Shown here piece by piece: positions 53,713 through 63,744 of a stretch of 64,000 nt of DNA; the first letter of the stretch is position 1; each line of letters opens with the position of its first letter. This DNA is from Eutreptiella sp. 'Long Island Sound 2002' (lineage: Eukaryota; Euglenozoa; Euglenophyceae; Eutreptiales; Eutreptiaceae): the NCBI GenBank assembly GCA_964036045.1, contig OZ038382.1:10654235-10718234 (forward strand), given 5' to 3'. Below the pieces are notes generated by a model that made no database searches, had not been told where the DNA came from, and was given only the letters and a program-made list of their open reading frames with translations. Position numbers and translations under genes: made by a program.

Positions 53713-53969
53713 ACACACACCAACACCCCCATACACTAACACACATACATATACATCCCAACCCCTCCCCATCTTGCAAGCTTACTGGCAGGTATCACCT
53801 CGTTGCGACTTCAAGAGCCATCAGTCTTTTTCAGGGGCCTCTCTGTCTGCAATCAAGGATGGCACCATATCTAGCTTGCCAGTGCCAGCTTGCCACACAT
53901 ACGGAGGACAGGCATCATACTCACTATTTCCCCCGTCCAGCGACTCCCCGCCACATGCCTCACGTGCAG

Positions 53970-54597
53970 GTTCACGGTGCTGACACCGCAGTCATCACCC
54001 CACTGCCGCCGGATGTAGCATACGATTGCATCGACCCAACGCTCCCTGCCCAAAACCCTGACGCGCAACGTGGGGCCTGCCTTCTACATGGCACCACTGC
54101 GGACCCGGGCGCATGTGCCACCGCCTGCTGGCAGACTCAGGAGTGCCAAGCTTTTACCTGGTACTCCCCGCCATCGCCGCTGGCGTCCCATTGTTACTTC
54201 GTAGACGACTCAAAAGCGCCTGACCCGAAAGCCAATGGGAATCTGCGCCGTTATTCGGGGTCGTCTCTGTCCCGCACCCGGTCACATCGAGGCGCCTTTT
54301 CCGGACGTAAGCGTCTGATGGGCGCCCGAAATATCTACACCGCCCGTGTCACCGACCCCCGGCTCCACGGCGGCTTCACCGGCCTCCGTGTCAATGGTGC
54401 CCGGGGAGTGCGCGCGCGCTGGCCTAACGCAGACCCGGAGCGGGACCTGTACCCCACAGGCTGGCACAATGGGACCACGCAGTGGTTGCCTCCGAGACCG
54501 TGGACGATGCCCCCGGAGGATATTACCCAGCAGGTCCCGAACCGATCACACCTGACGATATGTGGCGAAGCGAGGGGCTTCTGCAACTACATGACGG
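53970..54597 (+). CDS. Beta-helix protein, exon 2
   Basis: The acceptor cctcacgtgcag in phase 0 joins exon 1 as NPYQ|VHGADTAVITPLPP. A Cys-rich part follows (YDCIDPTLPAQNPDAQRGAC, CATACWQTQECQAFTWYSPP, HCYFVDDS), which looks like a PAN/apple-type insert. The core returns with RNIYTARVTDPRLHGGFTGL, RVNGARGVRARWPNADPERD and GTTQWLPPRPW. The exon ends ARGFCNYMTG at donor ACGG|gtatatcg in phase 1. A later gtaagg at 54618 is an alternative donor but breaks frame with exon 3. Confidence 0.82.
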
Positions 54598-54639
54598 GTA
54601 TATCGACACCCCACCACGTAAGGGCAGGTGGCCCTGGGT

Positions 54640-55140
54640 GAGGCTCAAAGTCCAGCTGGGGTGGGCTGGTTGGTGGCGGTTGGTAGTGGTTGGCGGTTGG
54701 CGGTTGGTCGCCGCTGGCAGTTCGCGGCAGTTGGTGGTTGGCGGTTGGTGGCGGTTGGCGGTTGGTGGGAGTTGGCGGTTGGCGGTTGGTGATCCCTTGG
54801 GGCGGTCCTTAAGGGTGGTCCTTAACAAAAAAAACAACTGGTTCCTTAAAGACCACCCCGCTTCACTGGGAATACGCTTACATTTACTTTCAGTCCGCGG
54901 CGCACCACAGTCCGCGGTGTGTGCGTGTGTGTGCGTGCGTGCGTGTGTGTGTGTGTGTGTGAACTGTGGATATCACCCCCACCGCGACCCCCCCCAACGG
55001 TTCTCCCTCCCCACTTATGGCACACTCCTCCCAACCAACCACCGCCAACCACCACCAATCGCCACCAACCGCCACCAACCGCCAGTTGCCAACTGCCAAC
55101 CGCCAACCGCCAACCGCCACCAACCATGGTTGAAGACAGG
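54640..55140. repeat. GGTTGGC inverted repeat in intron 2
   Basis: The left arm (54658-54790) is a run of ggttggYggttggcggttgg. The right arm (55030-55130) is its complement (ccaaccgccaaccgccacca). Closer in, ggggcggtccttaag at 54797 faces ctaaggaccgccctg at 55200. Both arms together could form a large cruciform or RNA hairpin, and the G-rich arm fits a G-quadruplex. It may be a foldback element. Confidence 0.75.
54917..54960. repeat. TG microsatellite
   Basis: A (TG)n and (TGCG)n run between the arms of the GGTTGGC inverted repeat. Confidence 0.9.
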
Positions 55141-55644
55141 GAGTGCCCGCGGGCTTTTTTGGGAAATCTGTGTAACCGAACACCTTTCTTTTTTTCCGCT
55201 AAGGACCGCCCTGCAGTAAAGTAACTAAAAGCTGATGACGGAAACACTGTTTTGAAGCATGTTTCTGACCTTCTTGATACGCCTCATTTGGCTCATTTGG
55301 CCTTTGTCATCATTCATGTGTTCACTCGGTGTGCTCACTTGGGGTGAGGCATCAGAAACCTGGAGTGTCACTGAACCCATACAGCCCACAAGGCTCCGAC
55401 AAACATGAAGAACCTTCCACATAATCCTCGACAACCCTCAACCCTCTACCGTCTGGTGACTGTGTAGATGATTGCAGAGACTTGATGAGGGTCATGCAGG
55501 GTTGATTAGGGCTTTTTTGAGAGCAAGGGCGCTTGACGACTAAACAGGTTTGTAGAGGGTCAAAGGGTTGGTGAGGGATGTAGAATATTGCGACATATTG
55601 GCATGGCGAGGCTTTTGAATTTGAAGTGCATGCTCGTCTTGCAG

Positions 55645-55783
55645 GTGTGGGTGGACGGTGCCGCGACATGGGGTACGAGCCGCCTTCTGGGTACTGGTGC
55701 AATTCCAATCCGTCCCGAGGGAAGCAGTTCTCTAGTGCATCTTCGCCGGGACTCACGTACGACCAAGAAGCGTTTGAGGGCAG
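55645..55783 (+). CDS. Beta-helix protein, exon 3
   Basis: The acceptor is catgctcgtcttgcag and the donor GGCAG|gtgtctccc. It enters in phase 1 and leaves in phase 2. Joined to exon 2 it reads NYMTGVGGRCRDMGYEPPSG, then YWCNSNPSRGKQFSSASSPG, then LTYDQEAFEG. Other beta-helix proteins of this type carry a similar G-G-x-C ... P-P-x-x-Y-W-C stretch. Confidence 0.8.
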
Positions 55784-58556
55784 GTGTCTCCCATCTCTCC
55801 AAATGTGGGCAGGAGGTTGATGACGTGCATGAAATACAGCACCGTCAGCATGATCTTCACCGACAAGCACAGCCATGATCCTGACTGTACCGTTGAATTA
55901 TGTAACTTTGTTTGTCATGTACTAATACTGTACTATTACTGCTTTACTCAACTGGTTCTTGGGAACTAGTGCTGATGAACACTACTGTAATGGGCTTGCT
56001 GAATGAGTGGCTCTACGCCTTTCTGCAACCCGTGACAGTTTTCTACAGCCCTTGCCAATCCTCTCTAACCCTTTCCGTTATGCAAGATTTCTGAACCGCC
56101 ACCCATCCTCTCGAGCTCTCTGCACAAATTGCTGCCCTCTGGTTGGGCATCTAAACCATTATTAAGGGGGGGGAGGGGGCTTCGCGGCGGGAATTTTTTG
56201 CCGTGGGAAATTTCGCGTTTTGAATTCCTGCGAAATTTCCCACACAATTTTCAGGCCGCTGTGCGAAATAAACCCGCTTTGAAATTTAGCAAAATGTCTT
56301 GTCCAACAGTTGCCTGAGCATTTGGAGACGGGGAACGGTGGAACCTGTGGGCCACGTGGTCGTGTACGATGCAGGAGCTGATATGAAGCGCCACAGCAGG
56401 ACTCATCTTCAGGTGGCATAAGTCTGTTGTGTCCTTCGACAAGAGCTGAAACAGAAAAATGTTGCCGTCAGGATCTGTGATGTGGGATCTCGTGATCATA
56501 CGTTTCTCATTACTGTAGGTAATGTACACGTTGCCTGTTGCCTGTAGCTTGCTACATCTTTTGCAGGGAGGGAAAATAATTGACAGCAGTCTCGTCCATA
56601 GCCAACTGCCAGCAATGGGGTACTGAACTGAGTTTGCTTTCGCCATGCATTGTCAGGCACAATGTCCACAACCGGAGACGGGGCGCGGTCAGTGTGGAGG
56701 TCGGTGACCTCCAAGTCATATTGTACCTCTGCTTAAAATCACGGGCCCAGTTTTTTTTTGTCAAAACACATGCGTCAAAAAACACCGGCAACCACTAGGA
56801 AATAACAGCAACTACCACGAAGTAACGGCAACCACCAGCAATCAACAGCAAGCCACCAGGAATTAACAGCAGCCCTCCAAGGAGTTTGCAGCAAGCCACC
56901 AAGAAGGAACAGCAGCCCTCCACGACTCACCAACAACTCATCAGGAAGGAACAACAACCTTCTAGGACTCAACGGCAAAGCATCAGCAACTAACAGCAAC
57001 CACCACCAACCAAAGGTTGGTTCACAGCATGTGGGTGCGAAATTTCCCACAGCAAATTCAGGACTGCATGCGAAATAAACCCGCTTCGAAATATCCCATG
57101 GCGAAAATTTCCGCTGCGAAGCTGTATTGGGGATGCAGATTCGCCTCGAATTCAATTTGAATTCGAGCGAATTCGTACCGAATTCGAAATTGTGCGAATT
57201 CGAAATCGTGCGAATTCAATTTCAATAGAGTCATAATGAGAGTTTGTAAAAATTTGCTCCGAATTCGAGCGAATTCGTACCGAATTTGAATTCGTGCCAA
57301 TTGGTGCGAATTCGAACCCCCAACCCTAAGCTGTATAAGTAGCATAAGTAGTCGTAACATGTTCGTAAGGATTGGTTGCAGATATCAAGTGTCAACCCGT
57401 GATCAAGAGCAAAGATAGAATGAAATGGCTGTACAGGATCAGTGAGGCTATGGAGAAGGTTGGTCTGGGTTCGGGAGGGTTGGAAGGTTGGCGACACTCT
57501 CTCCAGCAACTCCAGCTGAATCGTCCATATGACGGTGTACCCTTGATAATCCTCTCTGACGTCACCAGCTACTACTGGTGCAACTCTCATCAACACTCTG
57601 CACCTCTTTACGCAAGTATACACTTATGTGTTATCGTGTGTCAACTGCTTGCATTTCTCTCACACACGTCACCAATCTACCACAACCCCCAGGAAGCCTC
57701 CACAAAGCTCCCATATGCGCCACAGGGGAATTGAGAGGGGTACGCAGGGTTGGTGAGGACTGTCGAGCGTTGTAGACGGGTGGTGACAAACATGCATTCA
57801 AGAGTTGATGGCGATCAGCAAACGTTTCAAAAGATCGTCCAAAAAATTGCAGAATATTATAAGGTTGCGCAGGATTGTTAAGACTTGGTACACCATACAG
57901 GGGTCACCAGGGTTGATGAGGTTGTACAGGCCCGCAAAAAAAGGTTATAGCTGGCGAGGAAAGCGTCCATCTCAGCAGCCATGCACAGCCCTGCGTGCAT
58001 ACAGCCTTCTGCAAGCTTGTGTGAGCCTCTGCTGCCCGATCTAGTCTTCCACAACCACCTATTACCCTGAAAAACACCTGCGCCCCTCTACAGCAACATC
58101 CCTCCACAATTTCCAACGCTTTGCTACTCCCTCAGGCTCCAGGGCCCACCAACCCTATCCCGTGCACAGAACCATCACGAACTGCCTGACCTATGGCTCA
58201 CAAGGCAAATTTCACCAGCCACTGTGCAGGCAAATGCCTGGAACTGCAGTGCATCGCTGGTGTGTGGCATTTGGGGATCCGAACCCCCGCGGCCGCGTTG
58301 CAACCTTCCACATCGGGTGTGGAGGATGTTACCCTCCAAATTTCCGGGAATGACTGACTGGGGCAGACAGTCCACTATCACGAAGAACCCCCCCTCCCCC
58401 CGCTGCCCCCACACAAGTCACCTGAATTTACCTCGACCGACACGCATGTCACACAAAAGAAATGCCCCCAACTCCGGGCCCCTTGAACAAGTTTTTCCCA
58501 AGGAAAAGTTTCCTGACGTGGGTGCGTGGGTGGGTCGGCTGGGGTTTGCCAAGCAC
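55784..58556. other. Intron 3 of the beta-helix gene, repeat-rich
   Basis: Two copies of a block around gcgaaatttcccaca, then gcgaaataaacccgctttga, occur at 56228-56290 and 57037-57110. Between them, 56790-57010 is a tandem run of (caac)agcaaccaccagg-type units, about 24-36 bp each. Positions 57140-57320 hold a cluster of gaattcg motifs (about ten) with inverted symmetry. No exon is seen. Confidence 0.6.
57140..57320. repeat. gaattcg-motif cluster
   Basis: About ten copies of the palindrome gaattc, in units such as gcgaattcgtaccgaattcg and aaattgtgcgaattcg, follow each other over 180 bp. It looks like an expanded inverted microsatellite. Confidence 0.8.
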
Positions 58557-59532
58557 CTGAATAGATTCGGGCCTTGCGTCCCCCCTAATACACCCTGACG
58601 CACCCTGACCCCCCGGACGCCCCCCTGGCGCCCCCCTGACGCCTCGCTGACGCACGGTACCCCCCCCCCCCCCCTGCGCAAGCACTGCCTTGTCTAAGCA
58701 CATGAGCCCGTGTTACTGTCGTTTTGATGGAATTTTCTGACCACGGTTTTTATGGTCAGAAATGTAACATTATGCGATTGTGCTTCGCTTGTAGAGGGAA
58801 AGGGGGGCTTGATCATGCTTGTGGTAGTTCCTCCTGCTCATACCAACATTCTGCTTGCAATTGCAACCCAATGATGTCCCTGTTGATGTGATTTTCAGCC
58901 ATGGCTCATGTTGCTACACCTGGCATGGCTGTTACGTACATCCGGTCCACTGGTGAACATGTCTCCGCAACAATGCGCCTTGGCCATGTGTTTGAGGGCA
59001 AGCTTTAACTTCACCAAAGATATTGTTGATGACAGTTTTGTCCCAAGGAATAGGAAGCCTGAACCCATTCCAAAACCTGAAGCCAAGCCTGCCCCAAAGG
59101 CTGCCCCAAAGGGCAAGCATGTGCAATTGTTCAAGATGAGGCGCAAGGTGGGAAAGGGCTTCTATTCCACAGCTCCTGATGGCCCTGATGGGCAGTGAGG
59201 ACCTCCAGAACTCGCTGAAATTTGCCTGCACATTGTGTTGTAGTGCCCTGTTGCGACAATTGTGCTTAGGGTGAGGTATGGGCAGGTTTCCGGTAACATA
59301 CGTTCTTTTGGTACCGCGCGTCGCGCGCAAGCACGGGCTTGTCTAAGCACGGGAGCCTGTGTTACCGTCGTTTTGATGACTTTCAGGGTGCTTGCGCAGG
59401 GGGGGGGGGGGTACGTAAGTGTTTGGCACCCCTGACGCCGCCTTGACGCCACGCCAACAGCCGCCTGGCTCCCCCCTGACGCCCCCCTGACGCCCCCCTG
59501 ACACATCCATGACGCAGGGCCTGAATCTATTG
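58557..59532. mobile_element. 976-bp foldback element with RSTGE-domain gene
   Basis: The left arm (58557-58684) runs ctgaatagattcgggccttg, cgtc, a gacgc/cccc-rich stretch, ggtac, a C run and tgcgcaagcac. The right arm (59387-59532) is its inverted counterpart: gtgcttgcgcag, a G run, gtacgt, a gacgcccc-rich stretch, then gacgcagggcctgaatctat. Arms are 130-145 bp and imperfect. Just inside, gcgcaagcacKgScttgtct followed by aagcac also occurs in direct orientation at 58674 and 59326. The centre holds the gene at 58903-59196. It lies in intron 4 of the beta-helix gene. No transposase is seen. Confidence 0.65.
58903..59196 (+). pseudogene. RSTG(E/K)-domain protein, copy 3 (one-base frameshift)
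   Basis: An acceptor-like gatgtgattttcag stands directly before CCATGG. From this ATG the frame reads GMAVTYIRSTGEHVSATMRL, then GHVFEGKL, and stops in agctttaacttc. Dropping one T continues with NFTKDIVDDSFVPRNRKPEP, then IPKPEAKPAPKAAPKGKHVQ and KMRRKVGKGFYSTAPDGP, with a stop at 59196. The first part aligns with copies 1 and 2 (VxYxRSTGExVxATx). The tail adds a Pro/Lys-rich linker. The gene would have about 97 residues. The one-base excess in a T run may be decay or an assembly error. Confidence 0.6.
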
Positions 59533-59593
59533 CCCCCCGCCCCCTGGGCTCCTTAAGCAATGGCCTGATCACAACTCATGTCTCTTCCAACAG

Positions 59594-59875
59594 GTTCTGG
59601 AAATCCTTCGTACCCAACCAGACGGCGGTCGTCACGGCGTACCACCCGGGAACATGGTGGACGTACACTTGGCTGGCAGACCACTACGACCCGCACGCCC
59701 GCCGGCTTGGCTGGACATGGGGTGGGTTTCAGGGGGGCGAAGGGGCCCCCGACGGCGGCGGCCGGTGGTTCGTGGAGAACGTGCTGGAGGAGCTGGATGC
59801 GCCCGGCGAATGGTACTTTGACAAGGACGCCATGATGCTGTACTATTACCACAACGGCACGGGCCCTCCCCCGAA
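59594..59875 (+). CDS. Beta-helix protein, exon 4
   Basis: The acceptor is catgtctcttccaacag and the donor CCGAA|gtatgagt, entering and leaving in phase 2. Joined to exon 3 it reads FEG-R-FWKSFVPNQTAVVT, then AYHPGTWWTYTWLADHYDPH, LGWTWGGFQGGEGAPDGGGR, WFVENVLEELDAPGEWYFDK and MMLYYYHNGTGPPP. The stretch F-x-E-N-V-x-E-E-L-D-x-P-G-E-W-Y-x-D is typical of beta-helix proteins that act on polysaccharide or have unknown function. Most of this exon is not in the longest open frame of its region. Confidence 0.88.
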
Positions 59876-61651
59876 GTATGAGTCTCCCGCGGCGTGCTCA
59901 GGCAGGGCGTTGGGAATTCGGGAGAATGTCGGGGACAGCCATGGCTGTTTGCAACCAAAAGAAAAGCTGCAGCATTCCAGCACAGACTTGCCACTAGCAT
60001 CCGTCAAGCTGGGCGCAATCACGCGGGGCCGGGCCCTGCTGTGCCATGCACTGGATGCGGGAGGTTCCTACTGAGTTCTGGCTGCAAGTGGGGCAGGTGT
60101 TTGCGAGTGGGGCAGGTACTACCGAGTAGCACGTCGTACAGAGCTGATTCCTAACCGGGATTCCCTGCAAGACGCCAGTGGCATGTCTGTTCCACCACGC
60201 CACTCACCCTGAACACCCCCTCGCAAATATGATTGGGACCATGGGAATCCATCACAGTTCGTTGCCGCAGTTGGCGCAAGTGGCGCACGGCGGGGTCAAT
60301 AGGCCGTAGGCAGTCGCGGTTCGTTGAAAGTGATCAGAAGCGGCCGCAGGCGGGAGTTCGGTAGTTTGTAGACGCGAAAGTTTACTTGGAGCATTTCCTG
60401 CGTTGGCTCCGGGCCGTTGAGCGCCTGCAGACCGGGCGCGCGCGTCAACAGACTGTCGGCGCAAGAATGTGGCTACAGTCAAAGGAACACTCAGGGCTGC
60501 CCGTAGGTTCGTTTCCTTTGCTTTTTTTTGTTGACGCAGACCTGCAGAATGGGGGTTGGCTGATGGCGGCTGGCGGTAAAGATGGGCAACGTTGGCTCGC
60601 AGCCGCGTGGCCGGTGCTGATAAGTTCGCTGGTTGTATCCTTTCTCCTCACTGCAAAGCCATGTCCACCTGCGCTCCCTCGGTGCATGTGCAGCACTGCA
60701 CAGAAAAGCTCCGTGGGTTTTATCTGGTCACCCGGATTCAAAGTCGGCTGCTGTGATGACCGGCTGTAGCTCCATACTTCAGCTTTCAGATCTCACTCAC
60801 GAAGCTCCGTCTTTCCTGGCAATCTATGGCCGAGTTGGTCACGCATGCCAAGCGAGCACCTTAACCACTGACCCACACGCCCGGGTTGTTAAGGGTCGGA
60901 GTGATTTGGGGGGCAGAGCACGATGCTAAAAGGAGACAAGGTTCGAAAGGGGTTGTGGTCATGATTTGTTGACAAAGGGGCATCACAGAGTGTGTTGTCC
61001 ACGAGGTATGCAAAATGTTAGCCAGTTACGCAGATCGTCGTACACGGGGGGCATTTAACTCCCTCCAGTCCCCCGAACCGACGGCTCGTCAGGTGCTCTG
61101 GGAGATCATGCGTCAGCCAGAAGGTCCTGTTTTGTTGTCTGGTGAGTGGTCAACCGTCATTTGCCCCCCAACTTGTGTGTCGTCGGATTCTGGTGGGCTG
61201 TTGGGAGACCTTGCGAATTGTTGACAGTTGTTGGCCATTGTGAGGAAGCAATGGAGGGTTTCTTGGGGCTTACGGAGCTGTTTTGATGTTGAGGGCTGAT
61301 GATGCGTGTGTAGCGTGTGCGAGACTCGCAGGGCCAGACAGTCCCACCCGGCAACTCAGCGGCATGAGGAGCATTTGGCGTTGGTCGTGGATAACAACAA
61401 CACAACTTGAACGCAGAATACGAGCGATACACAAGAACACGGGGAGGGAGGGCGTTTCAGTTTAGCCCTGGACCCCAACAGGCGTGAGACGACAGGGGTC
61501 CGGGAAAAGGCGGGGGGGGGTCCAGAAAATTTCAATTGTTTCTCCTTTTCATGTTTTGTTCACATTTCAGATTTCATATTTCATATTCACTGGATTCTGG
61601 GCATTTCCAGCCGCCTCCCTGAAAGCCGCGCCCAGCACGACCTCCTCGCAA

Positions 61652-61704
<53 letters not shown>

Positions 61705-61951
61705 GGGACATCCGGTTGGTGCCAACACGGAGCAAATTCGCAATTTTTCAGTGTTTTCTCACGTTTTGGTCCAATGCACTAAAATTTCGTTCTGTAAGGG
61801 GGGGTATGTGTATGCTTTTTGAAATCTGTGAGAAAAGGCCTTTTCAGAAATGTATGGGTTGGGGGGGGGGGGGTAGGTGGTCACAGTTTTGCACAAAGAG
61901 CTGTAAACGGACGGACACACAGGGCACAGGCAATGCTCTGAGGATCACTCA
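59876..61951. other. Intron 4 of the beta-helix gene
   Basis: A tRNA-like A box (minus, ggtcagtggttaaggtgctc at about 60870-60890) lacks a spaced B box. A (CT)n run is at 61653-61704. G runs are near 61510-61518 and 61861-61873. No exon is recognised on plus. Confidence 0.5.
61653..61704. repeat. CT microsatellite
   Basis: A (CT)n run with one TTT interruption. Confidence 0.95.
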
Positions 61952-62321
61952 TTATTCTGAATCCGATTCGTTGTCATCTTTGCGCCTTTCCACAAGGGCT
62001 GGGACACCATTGGGGCACACATCCCCCTGCTTGTGACTAGGAACATACTTCTTCAATTTCTCCCAGTCCTGCAGCCTGCGTGCCTTGACTGGCACCCACC
62101 CTGTGTTCAGGGGCATGGCCCAGAGGCCATCAGTTGTGAGGTCAACATTTCGCAGGTTGTTGCGAATCGGCTGTATGAGGCTTTTTGGCCTTCCTGCCAG
62201 GCTCGTCCCGACTCACCTGCACCCACTTTACACCCCAAGAGCGTGCTCTTTTGCGTACCAAAGGCTTTTGTGGTGCATCGGGCGAAGCAACAGCACGTTG
62301 CGTGAATTTGTATGCAGACAT
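61952..62321 (-). pseudogene. Small basic protein gene with one-base frameshift
   Basis: An ATG at 62321 follows an acceptor-like gttgtcaacaggcag. The frame reads MSAYKFTQRAVASPDAPQKP, then LVRKRARSWGVKWVQVSRDE, then PGRKAK. Within a run of five A the second frame takes over: SLIQPIRNNLRNVDLTTDGL, then WAMPLNTGWVPVKARRLQDW, then EKLKKYVPSHKQGDVCPNGV, ending KDDNESDSE and TAA. Total coding length is 370 nt, one base off a multiple of three; four A in place of five would give about 122 residues. It is basic with an acidic tail. I do not recognise the family. It lies antisense in intron 4 of the beta-helix gene. It may be a retrocopy or hold an assembly error. Confidence 0.5.
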
Positions 62322-63744
62322 GGTACCTGCCTGTTGACAAAAAGACGCAGCAGGCAACACAGGCACCGTCCAAAACGGACAAAGATCTCAAACATGTCGT
62401 CAGTCCAGCATGCAGACCCAGGGTGTTCCAAATAGCCCTTTTCAAGGGCTTTCCGAATATACCCCACATACCCCTACCTACGGGAACCTCAGTGAGCACA
62501 AATCAGGCAACAATGGCACCGACCCCTGAAAACGCTCCGTGTTGGCACCTTCCCCACCGTCCCAGAGAGATATTGCCATTCCTGTGCGACTCCCTTGTGG
62601 CCCAATGCACTGTGTAGTCAGCCGTTGTCGGCTCCTTGTCTACGTCACGCATTCCAAGCTCTAACCCAATGTTGTTACTGCCAGAGGTCAGTAGCATTGG
62701 GATGTGGCCCCCTCCATCGGTCAGCCTTTCATTGCCCTCGGTCTCCAGTCACGCCGGTTGGCTGCCCCTTCTCTAGATTTGTCCGAGGCGCATTTTTTCT
62801 GAATTACTGGCCGCAGGGCGAGGCGCGCCATGCACCCAGTCCCGTCTGAGCGGATCGATCCCAGTAGTCCTGCTGGGCAGTGCACAGACAAGTTCAGTCG
62901 ACCAAGGGCCCTGGCTGGGCTTCACCGTGCTCTCTCTTTTTCCGTTTCCTTTTAGCCCCCTTCCCCTCGAGCTGCTGAGGCCACGAGAGGGTGTGCACGC
63001 ACATGCCACGGCCACAGCTCCGGAGTCTTGTTTGAGTTGGCGCAAATGTGTCCCGTGGTGCGCTGCTTGTGTGTGTGGCGGCAGCGTGCTCTGAGCAAAG
63101 TTGTTCTGGTTGGGTCGCAGCCCCGGCTTCATGACAGTGTCCATCGCTCCCGGACGGCCCACTCTGTGGTACATCAGTGGGGACACGGGGGCGGAGGGCC
63201 GCAGCTACGAGCAGCGGGACAATCATGCGACCCTCAGTCACAGCACTGCACTTCCAACTGCTGGTTGCCCGACCAACCAGCAGGCCACACACCAAGCTAT
63301 GGCACAGGGCACCGAGTGTGGTGCACGGCAGCCACAACCCTCAAGCAAGAAGTTAAACGAGATGCTACGATCCTCGGTGATTGCTGGCGTGTGAACAGTT
63401 GCTGATTGAGGGTTGATGAGGGTTGACGAGGGTTTTACTCAATTTTGGCAAAATTGGGTGAGGGCTGGTGGGGATATTGTGGAGCACCCTCTACAGCCTG
63501 CGATGCCGGTCAGCAACACTCGACAGCCCTTACCCACGAACCACCTTCAACACTCCTCCCAAATCCCCGTACAACCCACTGCAATAAGGACCGTCCGTTG
63601 GGAGCGAGAACCTGTTTCCTCCTATGGGCAGTCCAAGGAGTAGTGGGCTTGAGGTCCAGGGGGTGGGGGTGGGGGGCTGAGTGGGTGGGTGGGTGCGATG
63701 CCCGTACGCCACCCTGCTTCCTGCTCGGCGTCCTCGTCACCCAG
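62322..63744. other. Intron 4 of the beta-helix gene, 3' part
   Basis: No exon is recognised. Exon 4 joins exon 5 directly in phase 2, so no further exon is required here. Confidence 0.5.

Noticed and set aside
52168-53779. Several long frames on both strands
   Set aside because: They are low-complexity frames over CA/GA repeats, C runs and repeat family R; no exon of the beta-helix gene is needed here because exons 1 and 2 join directly.
54482-55219. Plus frame overlapping exon 2 of the beta-helix gene
   Set aside because: The family-like reading of exon 2 is in another frame up to 54597 and joins exon 3 in phase; this frame then runs through GGTTGG repeats.
60870-60895. Possible tRNA gene on minus
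   Set aside because: A good A-box-like stretch only; no B box at the right distance.
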